26,846 nt of DNA from Verrucomicrobia bacterium UBA6015 (GTDB lineage Bacteria > Verrucomicrobiota > Kiritimatiellia > UBA8416): positions 1 to 26,846 of the forward strand of contig DIZZ01000077.1 of NCBI GenBank assembly GCA_002428045.1. Reading direction: 5' to 3'. Below are positions 1 through 7,942 of the stretch, piece after piece. The first letter of the stretch is position 1. Every line of letters starts with the position of its first letter. A model generated the notes under the pieces. That model saw only the letters and a program-made list of their open reading frames with translations, searched no databases and was not told the origin of the DNA. The position numbers were made by a program, and so were the translations under genes.

Positions 1-1305
1 CTGCAGGCGCAGATCGAGGATCAGCTTGCCTTTCCGCAGGACGTCAATGCCAAGGTTTCAACGGCCTGCGCCCAATTGGTTGCGCGGTTGATGATGAAAT
101 CCCCGCAGGGGCGTTACTCGAAGTGGGAAAATGTGATAACCGATATTGATCGACTGGCCGATGGCAAGGTGGCGGTGATGAAGCCGGTTGCCGGAAATGG
201 GAGTACGATCGCGGCCAAGGGTGCAGCCCCCCGCAAGCACACGTCGACGGGGGCTCCAGTACGACAAGGGACAAGACCGGCAAACAAGATCGTGACGAAA
301 CGCCCCCCGTCCGTTTCCATTCCAGAGCGCAGAACCCCTGGAACCCCCGCACCGGATACCGCCGCCCGGGTCGCTGCCCTTCAAGAGAAATACGGTAAAT
401 CGAGCACCCCCTTATGGTTGCGCATCCCGTTGACGGCGGCACTGCTGGTGCTGTTTGGCTCGCTCGGCTACAATCTCCTGTATCTTCCCTATCAAAAGGC
501 TAACGGCAGCCCATTTCAGGAATCTGTCACGGTAGCCCCACCGCCAACGTCCAATACGTTATTACCGACGACCGCTCCGCGTCCTGACGAATCCCTGAGG
601 TCGGAGCCGACGGATCGCCTTCCCGAGCCTCCCGTCAGCCCCATCGCGCAGCCACCTGAGGAGCCCCCCGTCGACGATGGCTATAGCCCCGATTCAGGCA
701 GTGCCGAGGTGGTGACCGAAGCGGTTACCGAGGAGGTCGCCAAGACTCCTGTTGATTTATCGGCATTGCAAGGCCGCCTGAATCAACTAAAGGACAGCCT
801 GATTCATGCCGCGATCGGCGGAGGATTGGAAAAGGCAGCGCAAGACCTTCAGCAGCAGCTCCAATCTGCCGAGCTGGCTGACGCCAAGCCACAACTCGAT
901 GAGCTGAGCCGGTTTTTAACGCCAGCGAATCACCCGCATGCCTTGATCGCCGATCATTTCAGCAAGCTCGTCGGGCATGACACATACGTCAACATTGGCG
1001 GGAAGCGGATTGATTTCCGTGTCGATGCCGTGAAAGGATTGAACATCACGGCCATGGTCAAGACGCAATCCGGAAGTTCGACGGTGATGCGACCTTCGGA
1101 ATTGAAGGTTGGGCAACTTGAACCCGACGAGCAGCGTCGCCTGCTGGGAGATGTCAATACGCCTGAAAAAGCATTTGCCGTCGCCCTGTTGGATTTGGGG
1201 AGCGCCAATTATGCAGAGGCCGCCAAACGGGCCGACCAGTGTGGCCCTTTGGCCGATGCCACTCGCGCTTTTGCGCAGCGGCGAGTGGACATGCTACTGG
1301 AGTGA
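1..1305 (+). CDS. Serine/threonine protein kinase, C-terminal part (5' end outside window)
   Basis: The frame is open from base 1, so this is the 3' part of a longer gene (434 residues visible). The first ~50 residues look like the end of a Hanks-type kinase domain: 'LVARLMMKSPQGRYSKWENVI' style text, including the conserved Arg of subdomain XI in 'GRYSKW', with 'DIDRL' after it. A basic, Pro/Thr-rich linker follows, then one hydrophobic membrane segment near residues 138-162. Beyond it lie a Pro/Glu-rich stretch and a ~200-residue predicted extracytoplasmic region with a helical part and a small C-terminal domain. This is the usual plan of membrane-anchored bacterial kinases: catalytic domain inside, sensor-like domain outside. 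The catalytic loop is not in the window, so activity cannot be judged. The gene ends 3 nt from the convergent DUF4404-type gene. Confidence 0.7.
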   Translation: MQAQIEDQLAFPQDVNAKVSTACAQLVARLMMKSPQGRYSKWENVITDIDRLADGKVAVMKPVAGNGSTIAAKGAAPRKHTSTGAPVRQGTRPANKIVTKRPPSVSIPERRTPGTPAPDTAARVAALQEKYGKSSTPLWLRIPLTAALLVLFGSLGYNLLYLPYQKANGSPFQESVTVAPPPTSNTLLPTTAPRPDESLRSEPTDRLPEPPVSPIAQPPEEPPVDDGYSPDSGSAEVVTEAVTEEVAKTPVDLSALQGRLNQLKDSLIHAAIGGGLEKAAQDLQQQLQSAELADAKPQLDELSRFLTPANHPHALIADHFSKLVGHDTYVNIGGKRIDFRVDAVKGLNITAMVKTQSGSSTVMRPSELKVGQLEPDEQRRLLGDVNTPEKAFAVALLDLGSANYAEAAKRADQCGPLADATRAFAQRRVDMLLE

Positions 1306-1308
1306 GGG

Positions 1309-1641
1309 TTAGATACCCAGATCAGAAAGCATCGTACAAATCCCGTTGACGGTGTTTACGAGCTTCGGGTGTCCAGCCTCCATATCCTTGACCGATACGG
1401 ACAGTCCATCCAACGCCAGTTTCAGCAATGCAGGGTTACGCTCTGTGCGTATGGCTTCATGGGTGGCCGCTCCTGCAAACCCGGCAATACTCTCGGCTCG
1501 GTCTCCATGTTCCGCGTCCAGCGCACCGATATCCCCGCGCAAGGATTCCAGCAACGCCAGCAATTCAGTCCTGGTCCCCTCGTCCAAGCCACGGGCATCC
1601 TTCAGTTTTGCCTCAAGCTTTTCCATTCTCGCCATACTCAT
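1309..1641 (-). CDS. DUF4404 family small protein
   Basis: This 110-residue protein is acidic and helical, with no signal peptide or membrane segment. Its N-terminal half is a charged helix pair (LEAKLKDARGLDEGTRTELLALLESL). Its C-terminal half ends in 'HPKLVNTVNGICTMLSDLGI', which matches the 'HP.L...ln.i...Ls.lGI' ending I recall for DUF4404 proteins. The function of that family is not known. An ATG start is well supported by a GGAGG ribosome site a few bases upstream. The gene stands alone: it converges on the kinase gene with 3 nt between stops and diverges from pcnB across about 100 bp. Confidence 0.65.
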   Translation of the reverse strand: MSMARMEKLEAKLKDARGLDEGTRTELLALLESLRGDIGALDAEHGDRAESIAGFAGAATHEAIRTERNPALLKLALDGLSVSVKDMEAGHPKLVNTVNGICTMLSDLGI

Positions 1642-1707
1642 TCCTACCTCCGTTTCCTTGATTCCTTATATACGGCTCCGCCCGTATGAAATCAATTGAA
1701 ATCGACA

Positions 1708-1736
1708 TTGCTTTTATTGCCGCACCCCTGTAGTAT
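1708..1736 (+). promoter_or_regulatory. Possible sigma-70-type promoter for pcnB
   Basis: TTGCTT (1708-1713) and TAGTAT (1731-1736) are separated by 17 bp. The -10 box keeps the key T, A and final T. It lies only 2 bp before the first ATG of pcnB, so if it is real, translation would begin on a nearly leaderless message, perhaps at the second in-frame ATG (1748). Confidence 0.3.
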
Positions 1737-1738
1737 TC

Positions 1739-3076
1739 ATGACCGTTATGGGATTTGGAAAACCTACAATTGTCAGCCGCTCAAAACACACCGTCTCGCG
1801 TAAGGATATTGACCCTGACGCACTCAGTGTCTTGCGGCATTTGAATCGTAACGGGCACAAGGCGTATCTCGTCGGTGGAGGGGTCCGTGATCTGCTGCTT
1901 GGGCACAAACCCAAGGATTTCGACATCAGTACCGATGCTGAACCGCAGCAGATCAAGAAGCTTTTCCGCAATTGCATGCTGATCGGGAGGCGCTTTCGCC
2001 TCGCCCATATCCGCTTTGGACGTGATAAGGTCATCGAGACCAGTACCTTCCGGCGAACCCCGGAAAATAACCCGGCAGCGGAGTCCGAGGATCTTGTCCA
2101 GTGGGATGATAATGTGTTTGGCAGTCCTGCCGAGGATGCACGCCGTCGCGATTTTACCGTTAATGCACTGTTTTATGACCTGAGTGATTTCTCGCTGATC
2201 GATCATGTCGGCGGTATCACCGATCTGCGTAAGGGGCTGATCCGCTCCATCGGGGATCCCAATGTCCGCTTTCGGGAAGATCCGGTTCGAATGCTGCGGG
2301 CGATCCGTTTTGCCGCCCGGCTCGGATTCCGCATCGAGAGCGCAACCCGCAAGGCCATTATACGGCATCACGCCGATATCAATCTGGCTTCGCCCTCTCG
2401 TCTGCTGGATGAGATCATCAAGCTGTTCATGTTCCATTCCAGCGAGGCCTCGTTCTTTCTGTTGTGGGAACTGAAGCTCATGTCCATGCTGTTGCCGGAA
2501 GTGGATGCCTATGTCAACGCCAACGGTGGGCGGGAGGCTCCGATCTGGAGGCATCTGGCCGCCCTGGATTCGGAAGAGCATACGGAGGGTGCTGCCAGTG
2601 TCACGCTGATGCTCGGTGTACTGTTCTGCGATCCGGTCATGCGGCATGTGGCAACCGCTCGCCAGGCACACGACGAGGCCTCCGACGCCGAGCTGATCGA
2701 CGGCTTCATGCAAGGGGTTTCAGAACGTTTCAAGATCCCGAAGGCCGTACGCTACGGGTGTGTGCGGTTGTTTGAGAATCAGTGCCGTATGGATCTGCTC
2801 GCCGCCGCGCCGCCGGACAATAAACCCCGGCGCAAGGCCATGATCCGGCGGTTTGTCCAGCATGATTCGTTTACTGACTCGCTCGCTCTGCTTGAAATGC
2901 GAACCGTTGCCGGAACCATCGATCCGGAATGTCTCAGTTTATGGCGGCACATTCAGGAATCCGAAGGCGCAGAAGGCGGAACCGCAGGCGAGCCAGCCGT
3001 TACCGAGTCGACGTCGACCAACCCCGTGCGCCGTCGCCATCGCAGGAAGCCGCGCCATGCCCCTTCAGGTTCTTGA
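1739..3076 (+). CDS. pcnB: Poly(A) polymerase / tRNA nucleotidyltransferase family protein (PcnB-like)
   Basis: This is a class II nucleotidyltransferase of about 445 residues. The N-terminal head domain has the signature 'YLVGGGVRDLLLG' followed by 'KPKDFDIST', whose two Asp residues bind the catalytic metals. The motif 'RRRDFTVNALFYD' and the nucleotide-binding 'EDPVRMLRAIRFAARLGF' come next. The text 'LFRNCMLIGRRFRLAHIRFG' and the long C-terminal region ending in a very basic tail (RRRHRRKPRH) favour PcnB, which adds poly(A) to RNA and promotes decay, over a CCA-adding enzyme; sequence alone does not exclude the latter. No good Shine-Dalgarno precedes ATG 1739, and the in-frame ATG at 1748 is an alternative. 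The 3' end overlaps lipB by 20 nt, so the two are probably co-transcribed. Confidence 0.85.
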   Translation: MTVMGFGKPTIVSRSKHTVSRKDIDPDALSVLRHLNRNGHKAYLVGGGVRDLLLGHKPKDFDISTDAEPQQIKKLFRNCMLIGRRFRLAHIRFGRDKVIETSTFRRTPENNPAAESEDLVQWDDNVFGSPAEDARRRDFTVNALFYDLSDFSLIDHVGGITDLRKGLIRSIGDPNVRFREDPVRMLRAIRFAARLGFRIESATRKAIIRHHADINLASPSRLLDEIIKLFMFHSSEASFFLLWELKLMSMLLPEVDAYVNANGGREAPIWRHLAALDSEEHTEGAASVTLMLGVLFCDPVMRHVATARQAHDEASDAELIDGFMQGVSERFKIPKAVRYGCVRLFENQCRMDLLAAAPPDNKPRRKAMIRRFVQHDSFTDSLALLEMRTVAGTIDPECLSLWRHIQESEGAEGGTAGEPAVTESTSTNPVRRRHRRKPRHAPSGS

Positions 3077-3734
3077 TCTGGGGCGTATGCCGTTTGAGCG
3101 TGCGTTTGAGCGTCAGGAAGCCTTGGTTGACGCCCGCCGTCGCGATCAGATCCCGGATACCCTCGTGCTGACGGAGCATGACCCTGTTTATACGCTGGGC
3201 CGCAACGCCGATCCGGCGAATGTCCTGCTGTCGGACGCCGCCCTCAAGGCCAAGGGGATTGGATTGGTTCGGACGACGCGTGGCGGGCAGGTCACCTACC
3301 ACGGTCCCGGGCAGTTGGTCGGCTATCCGATTATCCGCCTGAGTGCCGCAAGTAAAGGGGTCTTGTGGTATGTTTCGATGCTTGAACAGATCTTGATCAA
3401 CGTCCTGGCCCGGTTCGGCGTGCAAGCGCGGACGGATTCCATTAATCGCGGCGTCTGGGTGGGGGAAGCGAAGATCGCCGCCTTGGGGGTTCGTGTTGCC
3501 GGGCATGTGACGATGCATGGATTTTCCTTGAATGTCACCACCCGTCTTGAGGATTATGCAGGGATTGTTCCTTGCGGAATCAAGACACGCGGGATAACAT
3601 CGCTCCATCTGCACCGGCCAGACGTCAGGATGGATGCGGTCAAGCCCGTGGTTATAGAGCAATTCAAGTTGGCTTTTGATTATGACCGGATCGATCCGGC
3701 AGTCGAGGAATCGGAGGATGGCTTATGCGATTGA
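3057..3734 (+). CDS. lipB: Octanoyltransferase (lipoyl/octanoyl-ACP:protein N-octanoyltransferase)
   Basis: LipB moves octanoate from acyl carrier protein to the lipoyl domains of 2-oxoacid dehydrogenases and the glycine cleavage H protein, the first step of de novo lipoylation. The 225-residue product has the family signature 'RGGQVTYHGPGQLVGYP' at residues 75-91. The catalytic pair is present: Lys139 in 'GEAKIAALG' and Cys173 in 'GIVPCGI'. The frame is open further upstream, but the ATG at 3057 is preferred because it gives the normal family N-terminus (PLQVLDLGRMPF) and has an AGGAAG ribosome site 6 nt before it. The start lies inside pcnB and the end overlaps the aminotransferase by 10 nt, which implies translational coupling. 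lipA is not in the window. Confidence 0.93.
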   Translation: MPLQVLDLGRMPFERAFERQEALVDARRRDQIPDTLVLTEHDPVYTLGRNADPANVLLSDAALKAKGIGLVRTTRGGQVTYHGPGQLVGYPIIRLSAASKGVLWYVSMLEQILINVLARFGVQARTDSINRGVWVGEAKIAALGVRVAGHVTMHGFSLNVTTRLEDYAGIVPCGIKTRGITSLHLHRPDVRMDAVKPVVIEQFKLAFDYDRIDPAVEESEDGLCD

Positions 3735-4684
3735 CACGGCAACAGGTTCTTGAACGGCTGGATGCATCCAAAAAGGCGTATCAGGATAATTATCTCGCGA
3801 TGTATTCCAGCCTTGTGGATGGCATCATCACCGATCCGGCGCTCATGTCGATCCCGCTTGATGATCATCTGGTACATCGAGGCGATGGCGTCTTCGAAAT
3901 GTTCAAATGCGTGGATGGCGGGATTTACAATCTGGGGGCGCATCTGGATCGCCTGATGGCGTCGGCACGCAAGATCGGCATCGTCCTGCCCCGCCCGGTG
4001 AATGAGATTCGCGCGCTGGTCATCGAGACGATCCAGGTGGCAGGCGTCCGCGACGGTGCCATCCGCACCTTCGTATCGCGTGGTCCGGGCAGCTTCGGCG
4101 TGAATCCGTATGATTGTCCGGTATCGCAGCTTTATGTGATGGTATCACGCCCTGTTCCGTCGTTTATGACGTTGCATCCGCACGGTGCCGTGGTCATCAG
4201 TTCAGCCGTCGCCCTGAAGCCGCCGTTCTTTGCCTCAATGAAGAACTGCAATTACCTGCCCAATGTGCTGATGAAAAAAGAAGCGATAGATGCTGGCGCA
4301 GATTTCTCCGTTGGTTTTGATGCAGACGGAAACCTGGCCGAGGGCGCCACCGAAAATGTGGGGATCGTGACCGCCGCTGGGGCACTGCTATGCCCTGAAT
4401 TAGATCAAGTGCTGACAGGCACCACGATGCAGCGGGTACTCGCCTTGGCGCAGGATCTGGTAAAGGACGGCACCCTGACGCAGGTGGGGTATGCCCCGAT
4501 ATCGCGGGATGCCTTGCAGCAGGCGCGCGAAATGTTGATTTTCGGAACCACCACCGATGTGACGCGGGTAAGCCGGTTTGACGGCTATGTGTTGCCAGCA
4601 GATGACGCCGTGTTCAAGGCGCTTAGCCAGTGCCTGCTGGCCGACATCCACCACGGCACCGCTCACCGGACGCCGATTGATTAG
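3725..4684 (+). CDS. Class IV PLP-dependent aminotransferase (branched-chain / aminodeoxychorismate lyase type)
   Basis: This 319-residue protein has the fold-type IV aminotransferase pattern. 'HRGDGVFEMFK' lies near residues 51-61 and 'HLDRLMASARKIGI' follows. The PLP-binding lysine is Lys173 in 'ASMKNCNYLPNVLMKKEA', and 'LAEGATENVGIV' (residues 204-215) is the cofactor-carboxylate segment. A late 'LIFGTTTDVTRV' corresponds to the phosphate-contacting loop. Members of this family include IlvE, D-amino acid aminotransferase and PabC. I cannot decide the substrate, although the long N-terminal extension and overall length fit branched-chain-type enzymes better than PabC. A GGAGG site precedes the ATG by about 7 nt. 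The gene overlaps lipB by 10 nt and shares 4 bp with the convergent hydrolase gene at its stop. Confidence 0.8.
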   Translation: MRLTRQQVLERLDASKKAYQDNYLAMYSSLVDGIITDPALMSIPLDDHLVHRGDGVFEMFKCVDGGIYNLGAHLDRLMASARKIGIVLPRPVNEIRALVIETIQVAGVRDGAIRTFVSRGPGSFGVNPYDCPVSQLYVMVSRPVPSFMTLHPHGAVVISSAVALKPPFFASMKNCNYLPNVLMKKEAIDAGADFSVGFDADGNLAEGATENVGIVTAAGALLCPELDQVLTGTTMQRVLALAQDLVKDGTLTQVGYAPISRDALQQAREMLIFGTTTDVTRVSRFDGYVLPADDAVFKALSQCLLADIHHGTAHRTPID

Positions 4685-5427
4685 CGATCGGGTTTTTCCT
4701 GAAACCTCCCGTGGCGCAGGAAATGCAGGGTGTAGCGGATCGCATCAGGGTCACGCATGATGAACGGGTGGGATACCGGCAGGGCGATAAAATCGCGCAT
4801 CCCCTTGATCTTTGCTCGGCTCACCGCCACTTTGCCATCGTCCGGCCCGGGGATCAGGCACGATAGGATCCAGTTGATCGAGCGGGTCCCGGCAATGACT
4901 CCGTATTCCAACGGTGGCGGAGGCAGCGTCACCGATTTGGACTGCGTATCGGTTCCCATCTGTTGGCCAGCGGGGCCATTGATCCAATCGTAGGCAGCAA
5001 ACGAACCGAGCTTGTCAACGACCTCGCTGCCTTGATTGGGCGGGCCGAGCATGACCAGCCGTCCGGCATTCGGGAGTGCGTTGGACACAAAGTATTCACG
5101 CAGCACGATATTTCCAAGCGAATGGGCCACGAAATGAATACGTTCCGGAGCCTCCAGTTGGCAGCGCGCGATCAGCGGGGCGAGGTGTTCTGCGGCCAGG
5201 GCTTCGACCGTCTTGGTAGTCGACGGATAATCGAGCGCATAAACGCGATAGCCTGCCTCGGTTAAGGCCTTCTTCATCGGATGCATACTGCGTGCGGTGC
5301 GGGTCAGCCCATGCAGCAGGATCACGGTTTCCCGAGCAGATCCCTTATCGGAGGCGGCGGCCAGCGCTGTTGTCACCGACATCATCAGGCCAACCCTAAC
5401 GATGACGAGAAGACTGCGGGTGGACAT
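4681..5427 (-). CDS. Secreted alpha/beta hydrolase, lipase-like
   Basis: This 248-residue alpha/beta hydrolase begins with a signal peptide (LLVIVRVGLMMSVTTALAAA), so it probably acts in the periplasm or outside the cell. 'VILLHGLTRTARSM' supplies the oxyanion loop. 'AHSLG' at residues 101-105 carries the nucleophile Ser103. 'PGPDDGKVAV' provides the likely acid (Asp197) and 'VSHPFIM' the likely base (His220). The arrangement matches small triacylglycerol lipase/esterase or acetyltransferase-like proteins that many bacteria encode; the substrate is unknown. The ATG lies 14 nt after the dus stop, so this is probably the last gene of the fabI-maf-dus operon. Its stop overlaps the convergent aminotransferase stop by 4 bp. 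Confidence 0.8.
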   Translation of the reverse strand: MSTRSLLVIVRVGLMMSVTTALAAASDKGSARETVILLHGLTRTARSMHPMKKALTEAGYRVYALDYPSTTKTVEALAAEHLAPLIARCQLEAPERIHFVAHSLGNIVLREYFVSNALPNAGRLVMLGPPNQGSEVVDKLGSFAAYDWINGPAGQQMGTDTQSKSVTLPPPPLEYGVIAGTRSINWILSCLIPGPDDGKVAVSRAKIKGMRDFIALPVSHPFIMRDPDAIRYTLHFLRHGRFQEKPDR

Positions 5428-5441
5428 AGGACCCTTTCGTC

Positions 5442-6464
5442 TTAATCTTCGCGGGGTTGACGGGAGATCACGATATCGACGGCCTGCATGATATCGGCCG
5501 TGGAACCGATGGCACCGAATGAACGCCGGACATCGACCCAGTTGGAAAGGCCCGACAAATAGTTCAGCAAATGGCAGCGAAAATGCAAGGCAGCGCCCCG
5601 GTCGGCATCAAATCCACTGCGCCGCCGGCACTTGCCTTCCTTGATTTTCAGTGCCACAAGACGATGCAGGTGCCTCTCGATAATCTCACGCCGTTCCGCC
5701 AGCGAGCGGACGCGTGGCGTCTCTCCGTTACGGATCCGTTCCACATCTTCGAAGATCCATGGCTTGCCTACGGCACCACGGGCAATCAGAACGCCGTCGA
5801 CCCCGTAAGTCTGCAACTTTTCGACGGCGTCCTCGGCGGTGAACAGCCCGCCATTGCCAAGGACCGGGATTCTGCATTGCTGCTTGATCGTCCGGATCTG
5901 GTCCCAGTCCACCGCGCCGCTGTGATGGTTGACAGCATAACGGCCATGAATGGCAATAGCGGAAGCGCCAGCCGCCTCTGCGGCCTGCGCGATCTCAACG
6001 ATCCGTGACTGCCCCTCGTCAAATCCAATCCGGGTTTTCAGAAGTACCGGCAACGTCACCGCACTGCAGACCGCCTTGATGATTTCTCCGATTTTCTCCG
6101 GGGTTCGGATCAAAGCCGCCCCGGCCCCCTTGGCGACGATCTTACGTACCGGGCACCCCGCATTGATATCAATCGCGGCAAACCGACCGGTGGCTTCAAT
6201 CATCGCGGCGGTCCGCGCCATGACATCCGGATCCGAGCCGTAGATGTGACCGGCGAGCGGGGCTTCGTTCTCGAGCGATTCCAGCAGGTGCCAGGATGGT
6301 TTTGAACCCCGCACAAGACCTTGCGCCACGGCGACTTCTGTATAGAAAAGACCACCCCCGAATTCCCTGCAGATCGAGCGGAACGCGGCATCGGTATAGC
6401 CTGCCATGGGGGCAAGCCAGAACGGACATTCAATCGTTAACTTACCACTCTGCATGTTATCCAT
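5442..6464 (-). CDS. dus: tRNA-dihydrouridine synthase (Dus family)
   Basis: Dus enzymes reduce uridine to dihydrouridine in the tRNA D-loop using FMN and NADPH. The 340-residue product starts its TIM barrel with 'LAPMAGYTDAAFR' (residues 17-29). It has 'AIDINAGCPVRKIV.KGAGAALI', where Cys104 is the catalytic acid, then 'LLKTRIGFDEG', 'AIHGR' and 'VLGNGGLFTAEDA', the FMN phosphate site. A C-terminal helical tRNA-binding domain follows. The closest subtype by eye is DusB-like, but this is not certain. The ATG at 6464 overlaps the end of maf by 28 nt; the in-frame ATG at 6455 is an alternative. It appears to belong to the fabI-maf-dus-hydrolase operon. Confidence 0.92.
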   Translation of the reverse strand: MDNMQSGKLTIECPFWLAPMAGYTDAAFRSICREFGGGLFYTEVAVAQGLVRGSKPSWHLLESLENEAPLAGHIYGSDPDVMARTAAMIEATGRFAAIDINAGCPVRKIVAKGAGAALIRTPEKIGEIIKAVCSAVTLPVLLKTRIGFDEGQSRIVEIAQAAEAAGASAIAIHGRYAVNHHSGAVDWDQIRTIKQQCRIPVLGNGGLFTAEDAVEKLQTYGVDGVLIARGAVGKPWIFEDVERIRNGETPRVRSLAERREIIERHLHRLVALKIKEGKCRRRSGFDADRGAALHFRCHLLNYLSGLSNWVDVRRSFGAIGSTADIMQAVDIVISRQPRED

Positions 6465-7003
6465 TCGTTGACCCGTTCAGCGGGTAGCCCCATAACATTC
6501 GTCCATGACCCCTCGATGCGCTCAATGAGCCAGTCGCCGTGGTGATCGATATCGTAGGCACCCGCCCGATCCAGCGGATTGACCACCGCCAGATAACGGT
6601 GGATCAGATCATCGGAAAGCTCGCGGAAAAATACGGTTGAGGTTTCCGTGGTGGCCTGCACGTCCGGTTCGTCAGGATGTGCCAGCACAAACCCCGTATG
6701 CACGATCTGCATCCTGCCAGACTCCGCCTTGAGCATATCGAAGGCCTTGTCCCGTGTCTCCGGTTTTCCCAGGCAATGCCCGCCCAGCTCCACCGTGGTA
6801 TCGGCGGCGACAATCGCGGCACCAGGATAGCGCGTCCGGCACCATTGCCACTTACGCGTGGCATTTTCAAGCACCATGGCGGTCGGAGCCATCGGCCAGT
6901 CCACCTCGACGACATCGGGTACCGCAATTTCAAATTGCAATCCGAGGGCGCGGAGTATTTTCTGGCGGCGGGGAGAGCCGGAGGCTAGGATCAATCGGGG
7001 CAT
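6437..7003 (-). CDS. maf: Maf-like nucleoside triphosphate pyrophosphatase
   Basis: Maf proteins hydrolyse non-canonical or modified nucleoside triphosphates such as dTTP, UTP and methylated nucleotides to monophosphates. The 188-residue product opens with 'LILASGSPRRQKIL', the family signature with its phosphate-binding SxSPRR motif. 'IVAADTTVEL' holds the catalytic Asp, followed by 'LGKPETRDKAFDML', 'HTGFVLA' and 'YDIDHHGDWLIERIEGSWTNVMGLP', where 'GSWTNVMGLP' corresponds to the substrate loop. The frame is open upstream, but ATG 7003 is chosen because the family N-terminus starts there. The ATG begins 1 nt after the fabI stop, indicating translational coupling. The 3' end overlaps dus. Confidence 0.92.
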   Translation of the reverse strand: MPRLILASGSPRRQKILRALGLQFEIAVPDVVEVDWPMAPTAMVLENATRKWQWCRTRYPGAAIVAADTTVELGGHCLGKPETRDKAFDMLKAESGRMQIVHTGFVLAHPDEPDVQATTETSTVFFRELSDDLIHRYLAVVNPLDRAGAYDIDHHGDWLIERIEGSWTNVMGLPAERVNEWITCRVVS

Positions 7004-7004
7004 G

Positions 7005-7808
7005 TCACGCCGTTGGTCGTTCAAAATCACACAATTGCCCCGCCACGACAGAGGCCCCGCCATCGACCACCAAGGTTTGCCCGGTGATCTTTTCAGCATA
7101 GGGGCTCAGCAGGAAGACCACGGCGTTGGCGACGGCCTGCTTATCCTTGGTGGTGTCCCAAGGCAGTGGGCTCGATTGGCTCCAGACCGTTTCTATCCCG
7201 CTGAATCCAGGAATCTTGGAGGCGGCCTTTGTTTCCAGGGGACCGGACGAAACGGCGTTCACACGAATCAGATCGCGCCCATGCCGCCGTGCCAAGGCCT
7301 TGACCAGCGCTTCCAGTGCCGCCTTCTGCACGCCCATCCAGTTGTAGAACGGATAGACTCGCGAGGTATCGAACGTCATCGCGACGACCGATCCGCCCTC
7401 GCCGAGATTGGCCTGTCCAAGACGCAGGACCGTTGCCAGTGAGATACAACTGATGTGGTGGGCGGTTTTGAGATCCTCCACCGCATCCGTGTGGAACTCC
7501 TGCCCCAGCGCGGTACGGGGATTGGCGAAGGCGATGGAGTGAACAATCCCAGCCAGCGGGCCGACCTCGGAAAAGAGCTGCTTCGTTTGTGCCTCATCGG
7601 TAATATCACAATACCGAAAGTCTATCGTCTTGCGTTCTTCATCGGAAAGAGCCCCCTCCCGATCCAGAAAACGACGTTTGATAATGTCGTTCTGGACGGT
7701 ATAGATAACCTTTCCTCCAAATGATTCAATGGTTTTCCCGATGGCATAGGCAATCGAATCGGGGTCAAGAAGCCCCATCACGAGATACGTTTTTCCTGCT
7801 TCAATCAT
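7005..7808 (-). CDS. fabI: Enoyl-[acyl-carrier-protein] reductase (NADH), FabI type
   Basis: FabI performs the last reduction of each cycle of type II fatty acid synthesis. This 267-residue short-chain dehydrogenase-fold protein has the FabI-style nucleotide motif 'GLLDPDSIAYAIGK' near the N-terminus in place of the usual Gly-rich SDR motif. It also has 'GIVHSIAFANP', the FabI hallmark, and the active site 'YNWMGVQKAALEAL' with Tyr155 and Lys162 in the FabI Y-x6-K spacing. 'IRVNAVSSGPLETKAASKIPGF' is the substrate-binding loop, and 'GQTLVVDGGASV' lies near the end. A ribosome site AAGGA precedes the ATG. The gene leads an operon with maf, dus and a hydrolase, with a candidate promoter at 7843-7871. 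Confidence 0.94.
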   Translation of the reverse strand: MIEAGKTYLVMGLLDPDSIAYAIGKTIESFGGKVIYTVQNDIIKRRFLDREGALSDEERKTIDFRYCDITDEAQTKQLFSEVGPLAGIVHSIAFANPRTALGQEFHTDAVEDLKTAHHISCISLATVLRLGQANLGEGGSVVAMTFDTSRVYPFYNWMGVQKAALEALVKALARRHGRDLIRVNAVSSGPLETKAASKIPGFSGIETVWSQSSPLPWDTTKDKQAVANAVVFLLSPYAEKITGQTLVVDGGASVVAGQLCDFERPTA

Positions 7809-7842
7809 GTTGCGTCCTTCTACGGTTTAATAAAACTGGGGT

Positions 7843-7871
7843 ACTCTAGCGTTTGCTGATTGAAATGTCGA
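7843..7871 (-). promoter_or_regulatory. Candidate sigma-70-type promoter for the fabI operon
   Basis: On the minus strand, TCGACA (5 of 6 matches to the -35 consensus) is followed after 17 bp by TAGAGT (4 of 6 to the -10). The start point would be near 7836, leaving a leader of about 28 nt before the fabI ATG, with the AAGGA ribosome site inside it. Confidence 0.5.
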
Positions 7872-7885
7872 TACTGCAATGATGC

Positions 7886-7914
7886 TTGATTCATAAACGC
7901 GGAGCGACTAGGAT
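7886..7914 (+). promoter_or_regulatory. Candidate sigma-70-type promoter for the outer-membrane barrel gene
   Basis: TTGATT (7886-7891) and TAGGAT (7909-7914) are 17 bp apart and about 28 bp ahead of the ATG at 7943. The elements match 4 of 6 positions each, and the placement suits a short leader containing the GAGGTG ribosome site. Confidence 0.4.
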
Positions 7915-7942
7915 CAAGGGAATATTTTAGTACGAGGTGATG

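Noticed and set aside
1781..2713. 310-codon minus-strand frame
   Set aside because: Lies entirely opposite pcnB, which has clear nucleotidyltransferase motifs.
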